DNA of 64,000 bases from Crossiella cryophila (GCF_014204915.1 NZ_JACHMH010000001.1:2356001-2420000); one strand, 5' to 3'. Shown: positions 27,063 through 36,410, counted from the first letter of the stretch. Notes: generated from the letters alone by a model not told the origin. Made by a program: numbers and translations.

Positions 27063-28367
27063 ATGACCGCCGCCGTACCCCGGACGCTGCCCGTTGGCGC
27101 CGCGTTCGATCGCATGCCCTTCACCCGGCGGCACTGGTTGATCGGGTTGGCCCTGTTCACCGCGTTCGTGATCGACTCGTGGGAGCTGGTCGCGCTGGTC
27201 TACGTGCAGGCGGATCTGGCCGCCTCGCTGGGGATCGACGCGGCGACGGTGGGGCTGGTGTTGTCGGCGTTGTCCTTCGGGATGATCCCGGGAGCCCTGT
27301 TGTGGGGGCCGGTGGCGGACCGGATCGGGCGGCGGCCGGCGTGCTTCTGGTCGATGGTGGCCTACAGCGTGCTGGCCATCGCCTCGGCGTTCGCGCCGGA
27401 CGCCACCGTGCTGATCGCGCTGCGGGTGGTCTCCGGGTTCGCGCTGGCCGGGGTGTACACGATCACGTTCCCGTACTTCCTCGAACTGGTGCCGACCCGG
27501 GTTCGCGGGCGGGCCGCGGTGTACCTGTCCATGGGGTGGCCGATCGGGCTGCTCTGCGCGATCGGGGCCTCCAGTGTGATCAGGGACTGGAGCTGGCAGA
27601 TCATGCTCGCCGGGGCGGCGGCCGGTGGCTGGGCGTTCGTGCTGCGGGCGGTGGTGCCGGAGTCGCCGTACTGGCTGGTCGCCAAGGGCCGCCAGGAGGA
27701 GGCGCGGGTGGTGTTGCGCGGGCTGGCCAGTCCGGACGCCGAGGCCACGCTCACCGGCAGCGGTGGGCGGATCGGCAACCCGCTGGAGCTGTTCCGGGGT
27801 GGGCTGGCCCGGATCGCGATCCCGGCGCTGCTGGTCAACTTCGTCTTCAGCTGGGGTTACTGGGGGCTGCAGAACTGGCTGCCGACGCTGCTGGCCCAGC
27901 AGGGGCTGACCCTGGACGCCTCGCTGGCCTTCGCCGCGCTGAGCGCACTGATGATGATCCCCGGCTACCTCAGCGCCTCGGTGCTGACCGCGCGGTTCGG
28001 CCGGAAGAAGGTCTTCCTGCTGTACGTGCTGGCCGCCTGTGCGGGCGGGTTCCTGTTCGGCACGGCCGACTCGCTGACCCAGCTCTACCTCGGCAACTTC
28101 ACCCTGGCCTTCTTCAGCCTGGGCGCCTGGGGCGTGTGGAACACCTGGAACGGCGAGTTCTACCCGACCGCCAGCCGGGGCACCGGGGCCGCCTACTCGG
28201 TGGCCATGCAGCTCATCGCGAGCACCGCCGCGCCGGCCGCGATCGGGCTGCTACTGGGTCAGGCCAGCGGTTTCGCTGTGATCATGCTCGTCATCAACGC
28301 CTTCCTGGTGGCCACCGTGCTGCTCGCGCTGCCGCTGCCGGAGACCGAGGGACGCACCCTCACCTGA
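27063..28367 (+). CDS. MFS transporter, sugar/aromatic-acid porter type
   Basis: 434-aa permease with 12 predicted helices. Signature loops are GPVADRIGRRPACFWSM (loop 2-3, residues about 82-98) and LELVPTRVRGRAAVYL (loop 4-5); PETEGRTLT ends the protein as in sugar-porter-type carriers. ATG 27063 follows CGAGGAGA at good spacing. The substrate is unknown. It is monocistronic, as no close gene follows on this strand. Confidence 0.87.
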   Translation: MTAAVPRTLPVGAAFDRMPFTRRHWLIGLALFTAFVIDSWELVALVYVQADLAASLGIDAATVGLVLSALSFGMIPGALLWGPVADRIGRRPACFWSMVAYSVLAIASAFAPDATVLIALRVVSGFALAGVYTITFPYFLELVPTRVRGRAAVYLSMGWPIGLLCAIGASSVIRDWSWQIMLAGAAAGGWAFVLRAVVPESPYWLVAKGRQEEARVVLRGLASPDAEATLTGSGGRIGNPLELFRGGLARIAIPALLVNFVFSWGYWGLQNWLPTLLAQQGLTLDASLAFAALSALMMIPGYLSASVLTARFGRKKVFLLYVLAACAGGFLFGTADSLTQLYLGNFTLAFFSLGAWGVWNTWNGEFYPTASRGTGAAYSVAMQLIASTAAPAAIGLLLGQASGFAVIMLVINAFLVATVLLALPLPETEGRTLT

Positions 28368-28667
28368 GCCGATTCTCTAGGGAATTCCTTGAACCAGGGG
28401 TGTCAATCGGACAGATTTCCCCCACGGAGCCCCAGATGTGTTTACAGTGACAACCGTAGGCCGGGCGGGATCGTCGTGGGCGGGCCTAACCCCCAGGGGT
28501 CTGGCCCACGGCCATCGACCACCGGCCTACGCTATTTCCGGCCAACGGCCCGGTTGTGTGACTCAGGTCACGCGGCCGGGCCGTTCGTCGTTGGCGCCCC
28601 TGAGTGCGCTGAACCGATCCGACGGCACCCCCGTTAACCGGGACAAACCCACTCTCGGGGGTGCCCC
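28368..28667. other. Intergenic region without recognised features
   Basis: About 300 bp between the MFS gene and the proline-rich membrane protein. It is somewhat less GC-rich than the flanking genes. I see no long hairpin, repeat or clear promoter hexamers; short open frames here lack ribosome sites. Confidence 0.5.
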
Positions 28668-29063
28668 GTGCGAGAAACCGCCCACCGTCGCACACGACTC
28701 CTGCTGCTCGGCCTGCTCGGCGTGCTCACCGCCACCGGCGGCGCGGTGCTGTTCGACCGGCCTGCCGAACCAGCTCCGCCGCTGATCGCCAGCCCGATCC
28801 TGGTCGTGCCGGTCCGGCTGACCCAGGCCCCGGAGCCGGTCTACGCCGTCCCGCCCGAACCGCCGCCGGTGGTCAACTCGGCCACCCGGGTGCCCAGGCC
28901 GGTGGCCCGCCCGGCCAGGCCCACGCCGGTCCGCCCCAGCCCGCCGCCCGCGCCACCGCCGCCACCACCCGCCGCACCGCCCTCGGCCCAGCCGCCGCCG
29001 CCCGTCTTCGACCTGTGCGACTACTTCCGGTACTGGCTGCCCAGGCTGTGCCGGGGCCGTTGA
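28668..29063 (+). CDS. Short proline-rich anchored or secreted protein
   Basis: 131-aa protein. The N-terminal basic stretch and hydrophobic helix (LLLLGLLGVLTATGGAVLF, about 11-29) form a signal anchor or uncleaved signal. A Pro/Arg/Ala-rich extracellular region (about 60-115, with runs of seven or more prolines in PPAPPPPPPA) and a short end FDLCDYFRYWLPRLCRGR with two Cys follow. GTG 28668 is preceded by GGGGGTG. Such Pro-rich segments span the cell wall. The function is unknown; codon use fits a real gene, but composition bias leaves some doubt. Confidence 0.6.
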   Translation: MRETAHRRTRLLLLGLLGVLTATGGAVLFDRPAEPAPPLIASPILVVPVRLTQAPEPVYAVPPEPPPVVNSATRVPRPVARPARPTPVRPSPPPAPPPPPPAAPPSAQPPPPVFDLCDYFRYWLPRLCRGR

Positions 29064-29174
29064 GCCGGGGCTACGCAGATCTGCGTAGCCGGGTTCACCG
29101 CCTCAACGGACGACCGGGAGGCCGCGCCCGCCGAGCATGGTCGCTGACCACACCAGGCGGGCGAGGGAGCACCG

Positions 29175-29720
29175 ATGACCACCCAGGAAGCGATCAGGCC
29201 GAGGAACACGCCGGTGCGTGGCGCCGGGCGGGAGAAGCTGCTGCCGCGGCGGACCCGCAAGGCCGTGCTGGTGGCGCACCTGGTCGGCGCGGGCGGCTGG
29301 ATCGGCCTCGACGTGGTGCTCGCGGTGCTGGTGTTCACCGCGGCGGGCACCTCGGAGGTCGCCCTGGCCGCGCTCTGCTACCAGGCGCTGGAGCTGCTGG
29401 TCTGGCCGATGCTGAGCCTGGCGGTGCTGTGCCTGGTCAGCGGCGTGGTGCTGGGGCTGGGCAGCAAGTACGGGCTGGTCCGGTACTGGTGGGTGACGGT
29501 GAAGCTGGTGCTCAACCTCGCGCTGCTGGCGCTGGTGGCCTTCGCGCTGCGGTCCGGGGTCACCGAGGCCGCCGAGTACGGCCGCCAGCTGGCCGCGGGC
29601 CAGGTCGGACCGCGGGGGCCGGGGGATCTGATCTACCCGCCGATCGTGTCCACCACCGCGCTGCTGTTCGCCACGGTGATCTCGGTGTACAAGCCGTGGG
29701 GCAGGCTGCGGAAGAGGTGA
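29175..29720 (+). CDS. DUF2269-like four-helix membrane protein
   Basis: 181-aa membrane protein with four helices: about 36-55 (AVLVAHLVGAGGWIGLDVVL), 65-80, 84-98 and 112-125, plus one near the C-terminus. The early His in VAHLVGAGGWIGLD and the pattern KYGLVRYWWVTVKLVLN recall the DUF2269 family, which has possible haem-protein-like helices. ATG 29175 follows AGGGAG. The gene ends just before a terminator. No function can be assigned. Confidence 0.72.
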   Translation: MTTQEAIRPRNTPVRGAGREKLLPRRTRKAVLVAHLVGAGGWIGLDVVLAVLVFTAAGTSEVALAALCYQALELLVWPMLSLAVLCLVSGVVLGLGSKYGLVRYWWVTVKLVLNLALLALVAFALRSGVTEAAEYGRQLAAGQVGPRGPGDLIYPPIVSTTALLFATVISVYKPWGRLRKR

Positions 29721-29730
29721 GCCGGAGAGG

Positions 29731-29760
29731 GGAGGGCCGCGTTGGCAGACGCGGCCCTCC
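29731..29760. terminator. Bidirectional terminator
   Basis: GGAGGGCCGCG (29731-29741) pairs perfectly with CGCGGCCCTCC (29750-29760), 8-nt loop, between the convergent DUF2269-like and chitinase genes. Confidence 0.85.
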
Positions 29761-29766
29761 GTGGCT

Positions 29767-30825
29767 TCACCGGCCCTGCAGGGACTTCACGTTGTTGCCG
29801 AAGGTCCAGTTCTTCGAGCCGTCCCAGTTGATCGACCAGGTCATCAGGCCCTTCAACCGGTTGGTGTAGGTGCGCCAGGCCTGGCCGACCAGCGCGGTGG
29901 ACATGTACCCGCCGCCCGCGCCCGGCTGGGCCGGCAGACCGGGCACCTGCTTGTCGTAGGGCACCCGGATGGTGGTGCCCTGGATGACCAGGCCCTTGTC
30001 CAGGCAGTCGGTCTGCTTGGTGAAGCCCAGCACCGTGCCCGCCTGGTAGGAATCGCCGGCGCAGCCGTACATGCTGCCGTTGTAGTACTGCATGTTCAGC
30101 CACCACAGCCTGCCGTTGTCCGCGTACTTCTTCACGATCGGCAGGTAGGCGCCCCAGATCGAGCCGTAGGCCACGCTGCCGCCGGTGACGTAGGCGGTCT
30201 CCGGGGCCATGGTGAGGCCGAAGTTCGACGGCATCGCGGCCAGCACGCCGTCGATGATCCGGATCAGGTTGGCCTGCGAGGTGGAGGGCTGGTTGATGTT
30301 GCCGCTGCCCACCAGGCCGGTCTCGATGTCGATGTCGATGCCGTCGAAGTTGTACTTCTTCAGGATCGGCACCACGGTCGCGACGAACTTGTCGGCCACC
30401 GCGCGGGAGCTGAGATCGATGCCGGCGGTCGCGCCGCCGATGGACATCAGGATGGTCAGCCCGGCCGCCTTGGCCGCGCACATCTCCGCCGGGGTGGCGA
30501 CCTTGACGGTCGCGTCCATCCCGTCCTCCCACAGCACGGTGCCGTCCGAGCGGATCACCGGGAAGGCCGCGTTGATCACGTTGTAGCCGTGCTCCCTGAT
30601 CCGCGGATCGGTGATCGGCGTCCAGCCGAACGGCGGGTGCACGCCGTTGACCGCACCGTCCCAGTTCTCCCAGTACCCGTGCAGGACCTTGCCCGCGGGC
30701 TTGGACTTCACCGCGCAGGTCTCCGCCTGTGCGCTCGCGGGGGCCGCGCTCACCGGCGCGGCGAGCACCGAAGCGGCGCACAGCACCGCGGTCGCCAGTC
30801 CCAGCAGTCGTGACATGCCACCCAT
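29767..30825 (-). CDS. Secreted family 18 chitinase
   Basis: 352-aa exported enzyme hydrolysing chitin beta-1,4 links. The signal peptide (LLGLATAVLCAASVLAAPVSA) ends near residue 28. The GH18 barrel follows with the catalytic motif FDGIDIDIE (Asp161, Asp164, Asp166, acid Glu168), the upstream strand ILMSIGG, and WWLNMQYYNG and LMTWSINWD as later strands. No carbohydrate-binding module is present, so it is a bare catalytic domain as in some Streptomyces GH18 enzymes. ATG 30825 was chosen because AGGGG precedes it; ATG 30816 is possible. Confidence 0.93.
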   Translation of the reverse strand: MGGMSRLLGLATAVLCAASVLAAPVSAAPASAQAETCAVKSKPAGKVLHGYWENWDGAVNGVHPPFGWTPITDPRIREHGYNVINAAFPVIRSDGTVLWEDGMDATVKVATPAEMCAAKAAGLTILMSIGGATAGIDLSSRAVADKFVATVVPILKKYNFDGIDIDIETGLVGSGNINQPSTSQANLIRIIDGVLAAMPSNFGLTMAPETAYVTGGSVAYGSIWGAYLPIVKKYADNGRLWWLNMQYYNGSMYGCAGDSYQAGTVLGFTKQTDCLDKGLVIQGTTIRVPYDKQVPGLPAQPGAGGGYMSTALVGQAWRTYTNRLKGLMTWSINWDGSKNWTFGNNVKSLQGR

Positions 30826-30999
30826 AACCAACCCCTCATCCCGCGGCTGGCCCCGGCGGCAAGGACACTCCGCGCACGATCTACCCATCGCGCCTGGTGC
30901 GCCCCTCCATTCGACCAAACCTCGGTGGACTAGACCACCTACTTCCGGGGGCGAACCTGGCGTGCTCGCGGGCGCCCCGATCCCCGGGTGGTTCAGCCG

Positions 31000-31062
31000 G
31001 GTTGCCCGCGCCGGGCAACCGAGTTGCCCGGGTTGCCGGTTCATGTGACGCCTCGGGCAACC
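31000..31062. promoter_or_regulatory. Operator cluster upstream of the MFS/oxygenase operon
   Basis: GGTTGCCCG (31000-31008) and CGGGCAACC (31012-31020) form a perfect palindrome with a 3-bp centre. Related half-sites follow as GAGTTGCCCG (31021-31030), GGTTGCCGG (31031-31039) and CGGGCAACC (31054-31062). All lie within 80 bp of the start at 31080. The layout suggests cooperative binding of a repressor; no regulator gene is adjacent. Confidence 0.6.
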
Positions 31063-31079
31063 GGAATACGTTGCGGTGC

Positions 31080-32417
31080 ATGGAAATCAGGACGGCGGAA
31101 CCTCTCGGTGGCACCCGCCGGTGGTGGACCTTGCCGGTGGTGAGCGCGGCCCAGCTGCTGGTGGTGCTGGACGGGACGATCGTGAACATCGCGCTGCCCT
31201 CGGCGCAGCAGGCACTCGGGATGTCCGATGGCAGCAGGCATTGGGCGATCACCGCCTACGCGCTGGCCTTCGGCGGGTTGCTGTTGGTCGGCGGCCGGAT
31301 CAGCGGCGCGCTCGGCCACCGGCGGGCCTTCGCACTCGGGCTGACCGGGTTCGCGGCGGCCTCCGCGCTGGGTGGGATGGCCGAGGTGCCGGGCACGTTG
31401 TTCGCGGCGCGGGCCTTGCAAGGGGTGTTCGCGGCACTGCTGGCGCCCGCGGGACTGGCGTTGCTGGCCGAGACCTTCACCGAGGGCCGGGAGCGCGGGC
31501 GGGCCTTCGGGGTGTTCGCGGCGGTGGGCGCGGCCGGGTCGGCGGTCGGGCTGATCGCGGGCGGCCTGCTGACCGAGTACGCGAGCTGGCGCTGGTGCCT
31601 CTACATCAACATCCCGGTCGCGCTGCTGGCCCTGCTGGGCACGGTGTTCGTGCCGCGAAGCCTGCCGGTGCGCGGCGGTCGGCTGGACCTGACCACCGCG
31701 CTGCTGGGCACCGGCGGGTTCACCGGGGTGGTCTACGGCTGCGCGGAGGCAGAGTCCCGGGGCTGGGGATCGCCGGTGGTGCTCGGGTTGCTGGCCGGTG
31801 GGGTGGTCCTGCTGGTGGCGTTCGTGTTGGCACAGCGGCGATTGCTCTGGCACCGGGAGCGTGGCGGCGCGTTCCTGGCGATCACCCTGATGTTCCTGGG
31901 GATGTTCGGGTTCTTCCTGTTCATGACCTACTACACGCAGACCGTGCTGGGGTACTCGCCGGTGCGGGCCGGGCTGACGCTGATCGTCAACGCGCTGGCC
32001 GCGCTGGCCGGGTCCACCTTCATCGCCGGGCGGCTGCACGGGCGGGTCCGGCCCGCGCTGCTGATCCAGGGCGGACTGCTGGCCGCGGCGGCCGGGATGT
32101 TCGTGCTGACCCGGCTCACCCCGGACAGCACCGACATCCTGCCGCTGTACCTGGTGCCCGCCATGGTGCTCACCGGTCTCGGCCTTGGCTGCGTGCTGCC
32201 GCCGACCGCGATGCTGGCCACCGCGGGTGCGGCGCCCGCCGACCTCGGCGCCGCCTCGGCCACCTACCACGCCGGTCAGCAGCTCGGCGCGGCCCTGGGC
32301 ACCGCGCTGCTCAACACCCTCGGCATCAGCGCGGGCGCGCTCACCGCCTGCCTCGGCGTGCTGCTGCTCGCCGCGCTGCTGCACCTGTTCGTCAACCTGG
32401 AAGGACGACCCGCATGA
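31080..32417 (+). CDS. MFS drug-resistance transporter (DHA2 family)
   Basis: 445-aa exporter with about 14 helices. The start of the family pattern is visible: LLVVLDGTIVNIALPSAQQ (residues about 21-39; motif D1), GRISGALGHRRAF (motif A) and an alternating Gly/Ala helix near LARALQGVFAALLAPAGLAL, written here from FAARALQGVFAALLAPAG. ATG 31080 follows an operator cluster. Its stop overlaps the ATG of the oxygenase gene, so the two are coupled. Joint export and modification of one compound is a reasonable inference. Confidence 0.88.
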   Translation: MEIRTAEPLGGTRRWWTLPVVSAAQLLVVLDGTIVNIALPSAQQALGMSDGSRHWAITAYALAFGGLLLVGGRISGALGHRRAFALGLTGFAAASALGGMAEVPGTLFAARALQGVFAALLAPAGLALLAETFTEGRERGRAFGVFAAVGAAGSAVGLIAGGLLTEYASWRWCLYINIPVALLALLGTVFVPRSLPVRGGRLDLTTALLGTGGFTGVVYGCAEAESRGWGSPVVLGLLAGGVVLLVAFVLAQRRLLWHRERGGAFLAITLMFLGMFGFFLFMTYYTQTVLGYSPVRAGLTLIVNALAALAGSTFIAGRLHGRVRPALLIQGGLLAAAAGMFVLTRLTPDSTDILPLYLVPAMVLTGLGLGCVLPPTAMLATAGAAPADLGAASATYHAGQQLGAALGTALLNTLGISAGALTACLGVLLLAALLHLFVNLEGRPA

Positions 32418-33382
32418 ACCACATCCCGGTCATCGACCTCGCGGCGCGGCACACCGCGGCCGGAAAAGCCTTGCTGGCCAAGGAGATCGGCGCGGCCTGC
32501 GCGACCTCGGGGTTCTACGTCATCGTCGGCCACGACGTGCCGAAGGAGCTGATCGACCGCATGATCGCGGTGACCAACGCCTTCTTCCGCCTGCCGGAGA
32601 GGGAAAAGGACCTGCCGTCCTTCCGGTCCGCCGGCGGCACCACCGCGCGCAGCATGGACCTGGAGAGCCCACCGGACCTGTGCGAGTCCTTCACCGCGCA
32701 CGTCACCGGCGAGCTGCCCGAGTCCGAACGGGAACAGCTCGGCGACTACCGGGCGAGCTGGAAGCAGGCCAACACCTGGCCGCGTGATCCCAGTGACTTC
32801 AAGGAAACCTGGCATGAGTACCTGACCGCGCTGTCCGGACTGGCCGCCGAGTTGCTGCGATTGTCCGCGCTGGCACTGGGATTCGAGGAGGGGCACTTCG
32901 ACGAGCGCTTCGACCGGCACGTCTCCGCGCTGGTGGCCAACTACTACTACCCGCAGCTCACCCCGCCGCTGCCCGGTCAGCTCCGGCGCGGCGCGCACAC
33001 CGACTTCGGCTGCCTGACCGTGTTGTACCAGGAGGACGACCTCGGCGGTCTCCAGGTGTGGCAAGGGCAACAGTGGGTGGACGTGCGGGCGATCCCGGGC
33101 AGCTTCGTGGTCAACATCGGCGACCTGATGGCGTTGTGGACCGGCGGCGCGTGGCGGTCCACCCTGCACCGGGTGGTGAACCCGTTGCAGGGCAACACAT
33201 CCTCCCGGCTCTCCGTCCCGTTCTTCTACCAGCCCAACCACGACGCGCCCGCGGAGAACGGCACCGCCGGACAGTGGATCACCCAGAAGATGGAGAAGCT
33301 GTTCCTGGGTGTGAATCTTGTGGCTGCGAGTACAGGGACTTCCGGGCACATTCCGGCAACCTTCGACTCGAATCCGGCCTGA
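32414..33382 (+). CDS. Isopenicillin-N-synthase-like 2-oxoglutarate/Fe(II) oxygenase
   Basis: 322-aa non-haem iron oxygenase. The N-terminal DIOX_N part begins IPVIDLAARHT and the C-terminal jelly roll has the facial triad His195-x-Asp197 (GAHTDFGCLT) and His252 (STLHRVVNP). The 2-oxoglutarate-binding pair Arg265-x-Ser267 (RLSVPFF) is intact. The 2OG-binding Arg-Ser pair is kept, and no peptide-synthase gene is nearby, so a penicillin-type reaction is unlikely; hydroxylation or desaturation of a small molecule is more probable. It is translationally coupled to the MFS exporter gene. Confidence 0.88.
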   Translation: MNHIPVIDLAARHTAAGKALLAKEIGAACATSGFYVIVGHDVPKELIDRMIAVTNAFFRLPEREKDLPSFRSAGGTTARSMDLESPPDLCESFTAHVTGELPESEREQLGDYRASWKQANTWPRDPSDFKETWHEYLTALSGLAAELLRLSALALGFEEGHFDERFDRHVSALVANYYYPQLTPPLPGQLRRGAHTDFGCLTVLYQEDDLGGLQVWQGQQWVDVRAIPGSFVVNIGDLMALWTGGAWRSTLHRVVNPLQGNTSSRLSVPFFYQPNHDAPAENGTAGQWITQKMEKLFLGVNLVAASTGTSGHIPATFDSNPA

Positions 33383-33525
33383 TCCGGTGGCCTGACCCGG
33401 CTGAGTCAGCACTATTCGGGGCACACCCACCCCCTCCCCTGGCGGATCCGCTCGTGCGGCGGACGCCTGCTTCCACCCTCCACAATGGACGGTGCTGCGG
33501 AGGCGGATGACCTGAGAGGCTGACG

Positions 33526-35073
33526 ATGTCCGGCTGGTTGAGACGACTGTTCCCGCTGATGCTGGCGCTGATCGCGGTGGCGGCAGGGCTGCCAGCCACC
33601 GCGGCCGAACCGCTGGTCGCACGCACCGAGGCTGGGCTGGTGCGGGGACTGGCCGGCGGCCAGGTGCGGGAGTACCAGGGGATTCCGTTCGCCGAGCCGC
33701 CCGTTGGCGAGCTGCGCTGGGCCGCACCCCGCCCGGTCCGATCCTGGCGCGGGGTGCGGCCGGCCGTTGCGCCCGGTCCGCGGTGCGCGCAGACCGCCAG
33801 CGGGGAGGGCCCGGCCACCGCGGCCGAGGACTGCCTCTACCTCAACGTCACCGCCCCGGCCGGGCAGATCGGCCGCAAGCCGGTGCTGGTGTGGGTGCAC
33901 GGCGGCGGGTTCATCTGGGGCGCGGGTTCCTCCTACCACGCGCAACGGCTGGCCGCGCAGGGCGATGTGGTGGTGGTGACGGTCAACTACCGGTTGGGCG
34001 CCTTCGGTTTCCTGGCCCACCCCGAACTCGGCGCCGCCGGTGGCGCGTTCGGCCTGCAGGACCAGGTGGCCGCGCTGCAGTGGGTGCGGCGCAACATCGG
34101 TGGCTTCGGCGGCGACCCCGGCAACGTGACCCTGCTCGGCGAGTCCGCGGGCGCGTTCAGCATCTGCGCGCTGCTCACCGTGCCCGCCACCAAACCGCTG
34201 ATCGACCGGGCCATCGTGCAGAGCGGCTCCTGCTCGGTGCACCTGCCGCGCAACGGCACCTTCCCCGGCTCCGGCGAGTACCGGCTGCTCGTGCCCAGGG
34301 CCCAGCTCGAAGCACTGGGTGTGGACGCGGCGAGCACGCTGAACTGCCCTGATCTGGCCTGCCTGCGCCGGGTGGACGCGCAGCGGTGGCTGGACACCGG
34401 GCTGATCAACCACTTCTCCCAGGCCGGGTTCCACACCGATCTGCTGCCGGAGGACCCGGCCGCGGTGCTGCACGCCGGCCGCGCGCACCAGGTGCCGATG
34501 ATCATGGGCTTCACCAGGGACGAGCTGCGGCTGCACACCGGCAGCGCGCTGGTCGGCGGGGCCAGCTACGACTACGAGCACCTGATGCGGGACAGCTTCG
34601 GGCCGCGGGCCAAGGAGATCGGCGCGGCCTACCCGCTGACCGGCTCGGACAAGTACACCTCGGCGCTGGCCTGGTCCGCGGTGAGCACCGACGCCGGCTG
34701 GGCCTGCCCGACGCTGGCCGACGCGCAGGCGTTCAACCGCGGCCAGGCCCCGGTCTACACCTACGTCTTCGCCGACCGGGACGCGCCCAACCTCGGCTAC
34801 CAGGCGCCAGCGGACTTCCCGCTCGGCGCGTACCACGGCTCCGAACTCCAGTACCTGTTCTGGGACGCCCCGGCGGAGCCGGGCAGGCTCGGCCTGGCAG
34901 GCGACCTGATCCGGCACTGGGCGCAGTTCGCCCGGCACGGCGATCCCAACCTGGCCGGTGCGCCGGGCTGGCCGCGCTTCGACGGCGTCAACGCGCAGTC
35001 CTTCAGCCCGAGGGACACCGGATCGGTCAACGCGGGCGCCCAGCACCACTGCCGCCTCTGGACCGCGCGCTGA
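33526..35073 (+). CDS. Secreted type-B carboxylesterase/lipase
   Basis: 515-aa exported alpha/beta hydrolase. The signal peptide (LFPLMLALIAVAAGLPATAA) is cleaved near residue 27. The oxyanion loop is HGGGFIWG (about 125-132), the nucleophile GESAGA has Ser207, the acidic residue is probably in GFTRDELRL, and the catalytic His is in AYHGSELQYLFW near 440. The EDCLYLNV motif (about 101-108) is the second carboxylesterase-B signature. Cys pairs support an extracellular location. ATG 33526 has GAGAGG upstream. It ends at a bidirectional terminator and is convergent with the ketosynthase gene. Confidence 0.92.
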   Translation: MSGWLRRLFPLMLALIAVAAGLPATAAEPLVARTEAGLVRGLAGGQVREYQGIPFAEPPVGELRWAAPRPVRSWRGVRPAVAPGPRCAQTASGEGPATAAEDCLYLNVTAPAGQIGRKPVLVWVHGGGFIWGAGSSYHAQRLAAQGDVVVVTVNYRLGAFGFLAHPELGAAGGAFGLQDQVAALQWVRRNIGGFGGDPGNVTLLGESAGAFSICALLTVPATKPLIDRAIVQSGSCSVHLPRNGTFPGSGEYRLLVPRAQLEALGVDAASTLNCPDLACLRRVDAQRWLDTGLINHFSQAGFHTDLLPEDPAAVLHAGRAHQVPMIMGFTRDELRLHTGSALVGGASYDYEHLMRDSFGPRAKEIGAAYPLTGSDKYTSALAWSAVSTDAGWACPTLADAQAFNRGQAPVYTYVFADRDAPNLGYQAPADFPLGAYHGSELQYLFWDAPAEPGRLGLAGDLIRHWAQFARHGDPNLAGAPGWPRFDGVNAQSFSPRDTGSVNAGAQHHCRLWTAR

Positions 35074-35076
35074 CCA

Positions 35077-35111
35077 CGTCCGTGCCCGGGAGCGCACACC
35101 GGGCACGGACG
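35077..35111. terminator. Bidirectional terminator
   Basis: CGTCCGTGCCCGG (35077-35089) pairs with CCGGGCACGGACG (35099-35111), a perfect 13-bp stem with a 9-nt loop. It separates the esterase from the ketosynthase that ends the lanthipeptide-associated minus-strand genes. Confidence 0.88.
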
Positions 35112-35116
35112 GGGGC

Positions 35117-36397
35117 TCACTGCTCCCAGCGGCGCAGCACCAGCACGGCGTTGTGCCCGCCGAAGCCGAAGGAGTTGTTCATCGCGATCCGGATGTCGTG
35201 CCGCTGCGCGGTGTGCGCGACGAAGTTCATCTCCGGATCCAGTGGCCGGTCGCAGTTGATCGTGGGCGGGACGATGCCGTCCCGGATGGCCAGTCCGCAC
35301 ACGATCAACTCGACCGCGCCGCCCGCGCCGATCATGTGCCCGGTCATCGACTTGGTGGAGCTGACCGGGATCCGGGTGGCCCGCTCGCCCAGCACCTCGC
35401 GGATCGAGCGCACCTCCCTGGCATCGCCCAGCGGGGTGCTGGTGCCGTGCGCGTTGATGTAGTCGATCTCCGCGGGCGCCACGCCGGCGTCCCGCAGCGC
35501 CTCCCGCATGGCCGCCTTCGCCCCGGTGCCCTCCGGGTGCGGGGCGGTCCAGTGGTGCGCGTCCGAGGTGGCGCCGAACCCGGCCACCTCGGCCAGGATC
35601 GGCGCGCCACGCTCGATCGCGTGCTCGGCAGCCTCCAGCACCACCACGCCCGCGCCGGAACTCATCACGAAGCCGTCCCGGTCCTCGTCGAAGGGCCGGG
35701 AGGCCAGCTCCGGCTGTTCGTTGCGGGTGGACAGCGCGCGGGCGTTGCCGCAGCCCGCCAGGTCGGCCCGGCTGATGCAGTTGTCCGCGCCACCGGCGAT
35801 GGCCACGTCCACCGCGCCGTACTGGATCAGCCGGGCCGCCTCGCCGATGGAGTCGGTGCCGGTGGCGCAGGCCGTGCTCAGCGAGCGGCACGGACCGGTG
35901 GTGCCGAAGAGCAGGCTGATCTCCACCGCCGCGCTGTCCATCGCCCCAGTCACCTGGGAGAGCGGGCTGATTCCGCGTGGACCCTTGTCCCGCAACAGGT
36001 CCGGCAGTTTGCTGTTGTAGTTCACCGGTCCGTAGCCGCTGCCCACCAGCACGCCCGTGCGCGGTGCCAGCTCCGGTCCGATGATCAGTTTCGCGGTCTC
36101 GACCGCCTCCGCGGCCGCGGCCAGCGCGTACTGGGCGAAGCTGTCCGTGCGCCTGCTGATCTTGCGCGGCAGGTGTGCTTCCGGATCCCAGTCGTGGATC
36201 TCGCCCCCGATGTGACTGCCCAGGTCACCGGAGTCGATCGCGGACAACTGGCGGATCCCGCTGCGTCCTGCCAACATCGCCGCCCAGGTGTCGGCGACCC
36301 CTACCCCGAGTGGAGTGACCGCGCCCCAGCCGGTGACCACCACCCGGCGACGTAATCGGCGGAACTCGTCCCGGACCGCCTCGCTGCGCTGGCTCAT
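35117..36397 (-). CDS. Beta-ketoacyl-ACP synthase, KAS II (FabF) type
   Basis: 426-aa condensing enzyme with a complete active site: nucleophile Cys177 in STACATGTDS, His317 in NAHGTSTPLGD and His354 in KSMTGHMIGAGG. The length is that of FabF, with a short N-terminal tail before RRVVVTGWGAVTPLG. ATG 36397 has GGAGGT upstream. It lies 13 bp after the acyltransferase-like gene on the same strand. No ACP, ketoreductase or dehydratase is next to it, so it either borrows fatty-acid-synthase partners or elongates one acyl chain for a product of the neighbouring lanthipeptide locus (inference). Confidence 0.92.
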   Translation of the reverse strand: MSQRSEAVRDEFRRLRRRVVVTGWGAVTPLGVGVADTWAAMLAGRSGIRQLSAIDSGDLGSHIGGEIHDWDPEAHLPRKISRRTDSFAQYALAAAAEAVETAKLIIGPELAPRTGVLVGSGYGPVNYNSKLPDLLRDKGPRGISPLSQVTGAMDSAAVEISLLFGTTGPCRSLSTACATGTDSIGEAARLIQYGAVDVAIAGGADNCISRADLAGCGNARALSTRNEQPELASRPFDEDRDGFVMSSGAGVVVLEAAEHAIERGAPILAEVAGFGATSDAHHWTAPHPEGTGAKAAMREALRDAGVAPAEIDYINAHGTSTPLGDAREVRSIREVLGERATRIPVSSTKSMTGHMIGAGGAVELIVCGLAIRDGIVPPTINCDRPLDPEMNFVAHTAQRHDIRIAMNNSFGFGGHNAVLVLRRWEQ

Positions 36398-36410
36398 CTC
36401 GACCTCCGGT

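Noticed and set aside
32414-33382. Beta-lactam biosynthesis from an isopenicillin-N-synthase-like gene
   Set aside because: The 2-oxoglutarate-binding Arg-Ser pair is present, which fits the general 2OG family, and no ACV synthetase or other beta-lactam gene is in the window.
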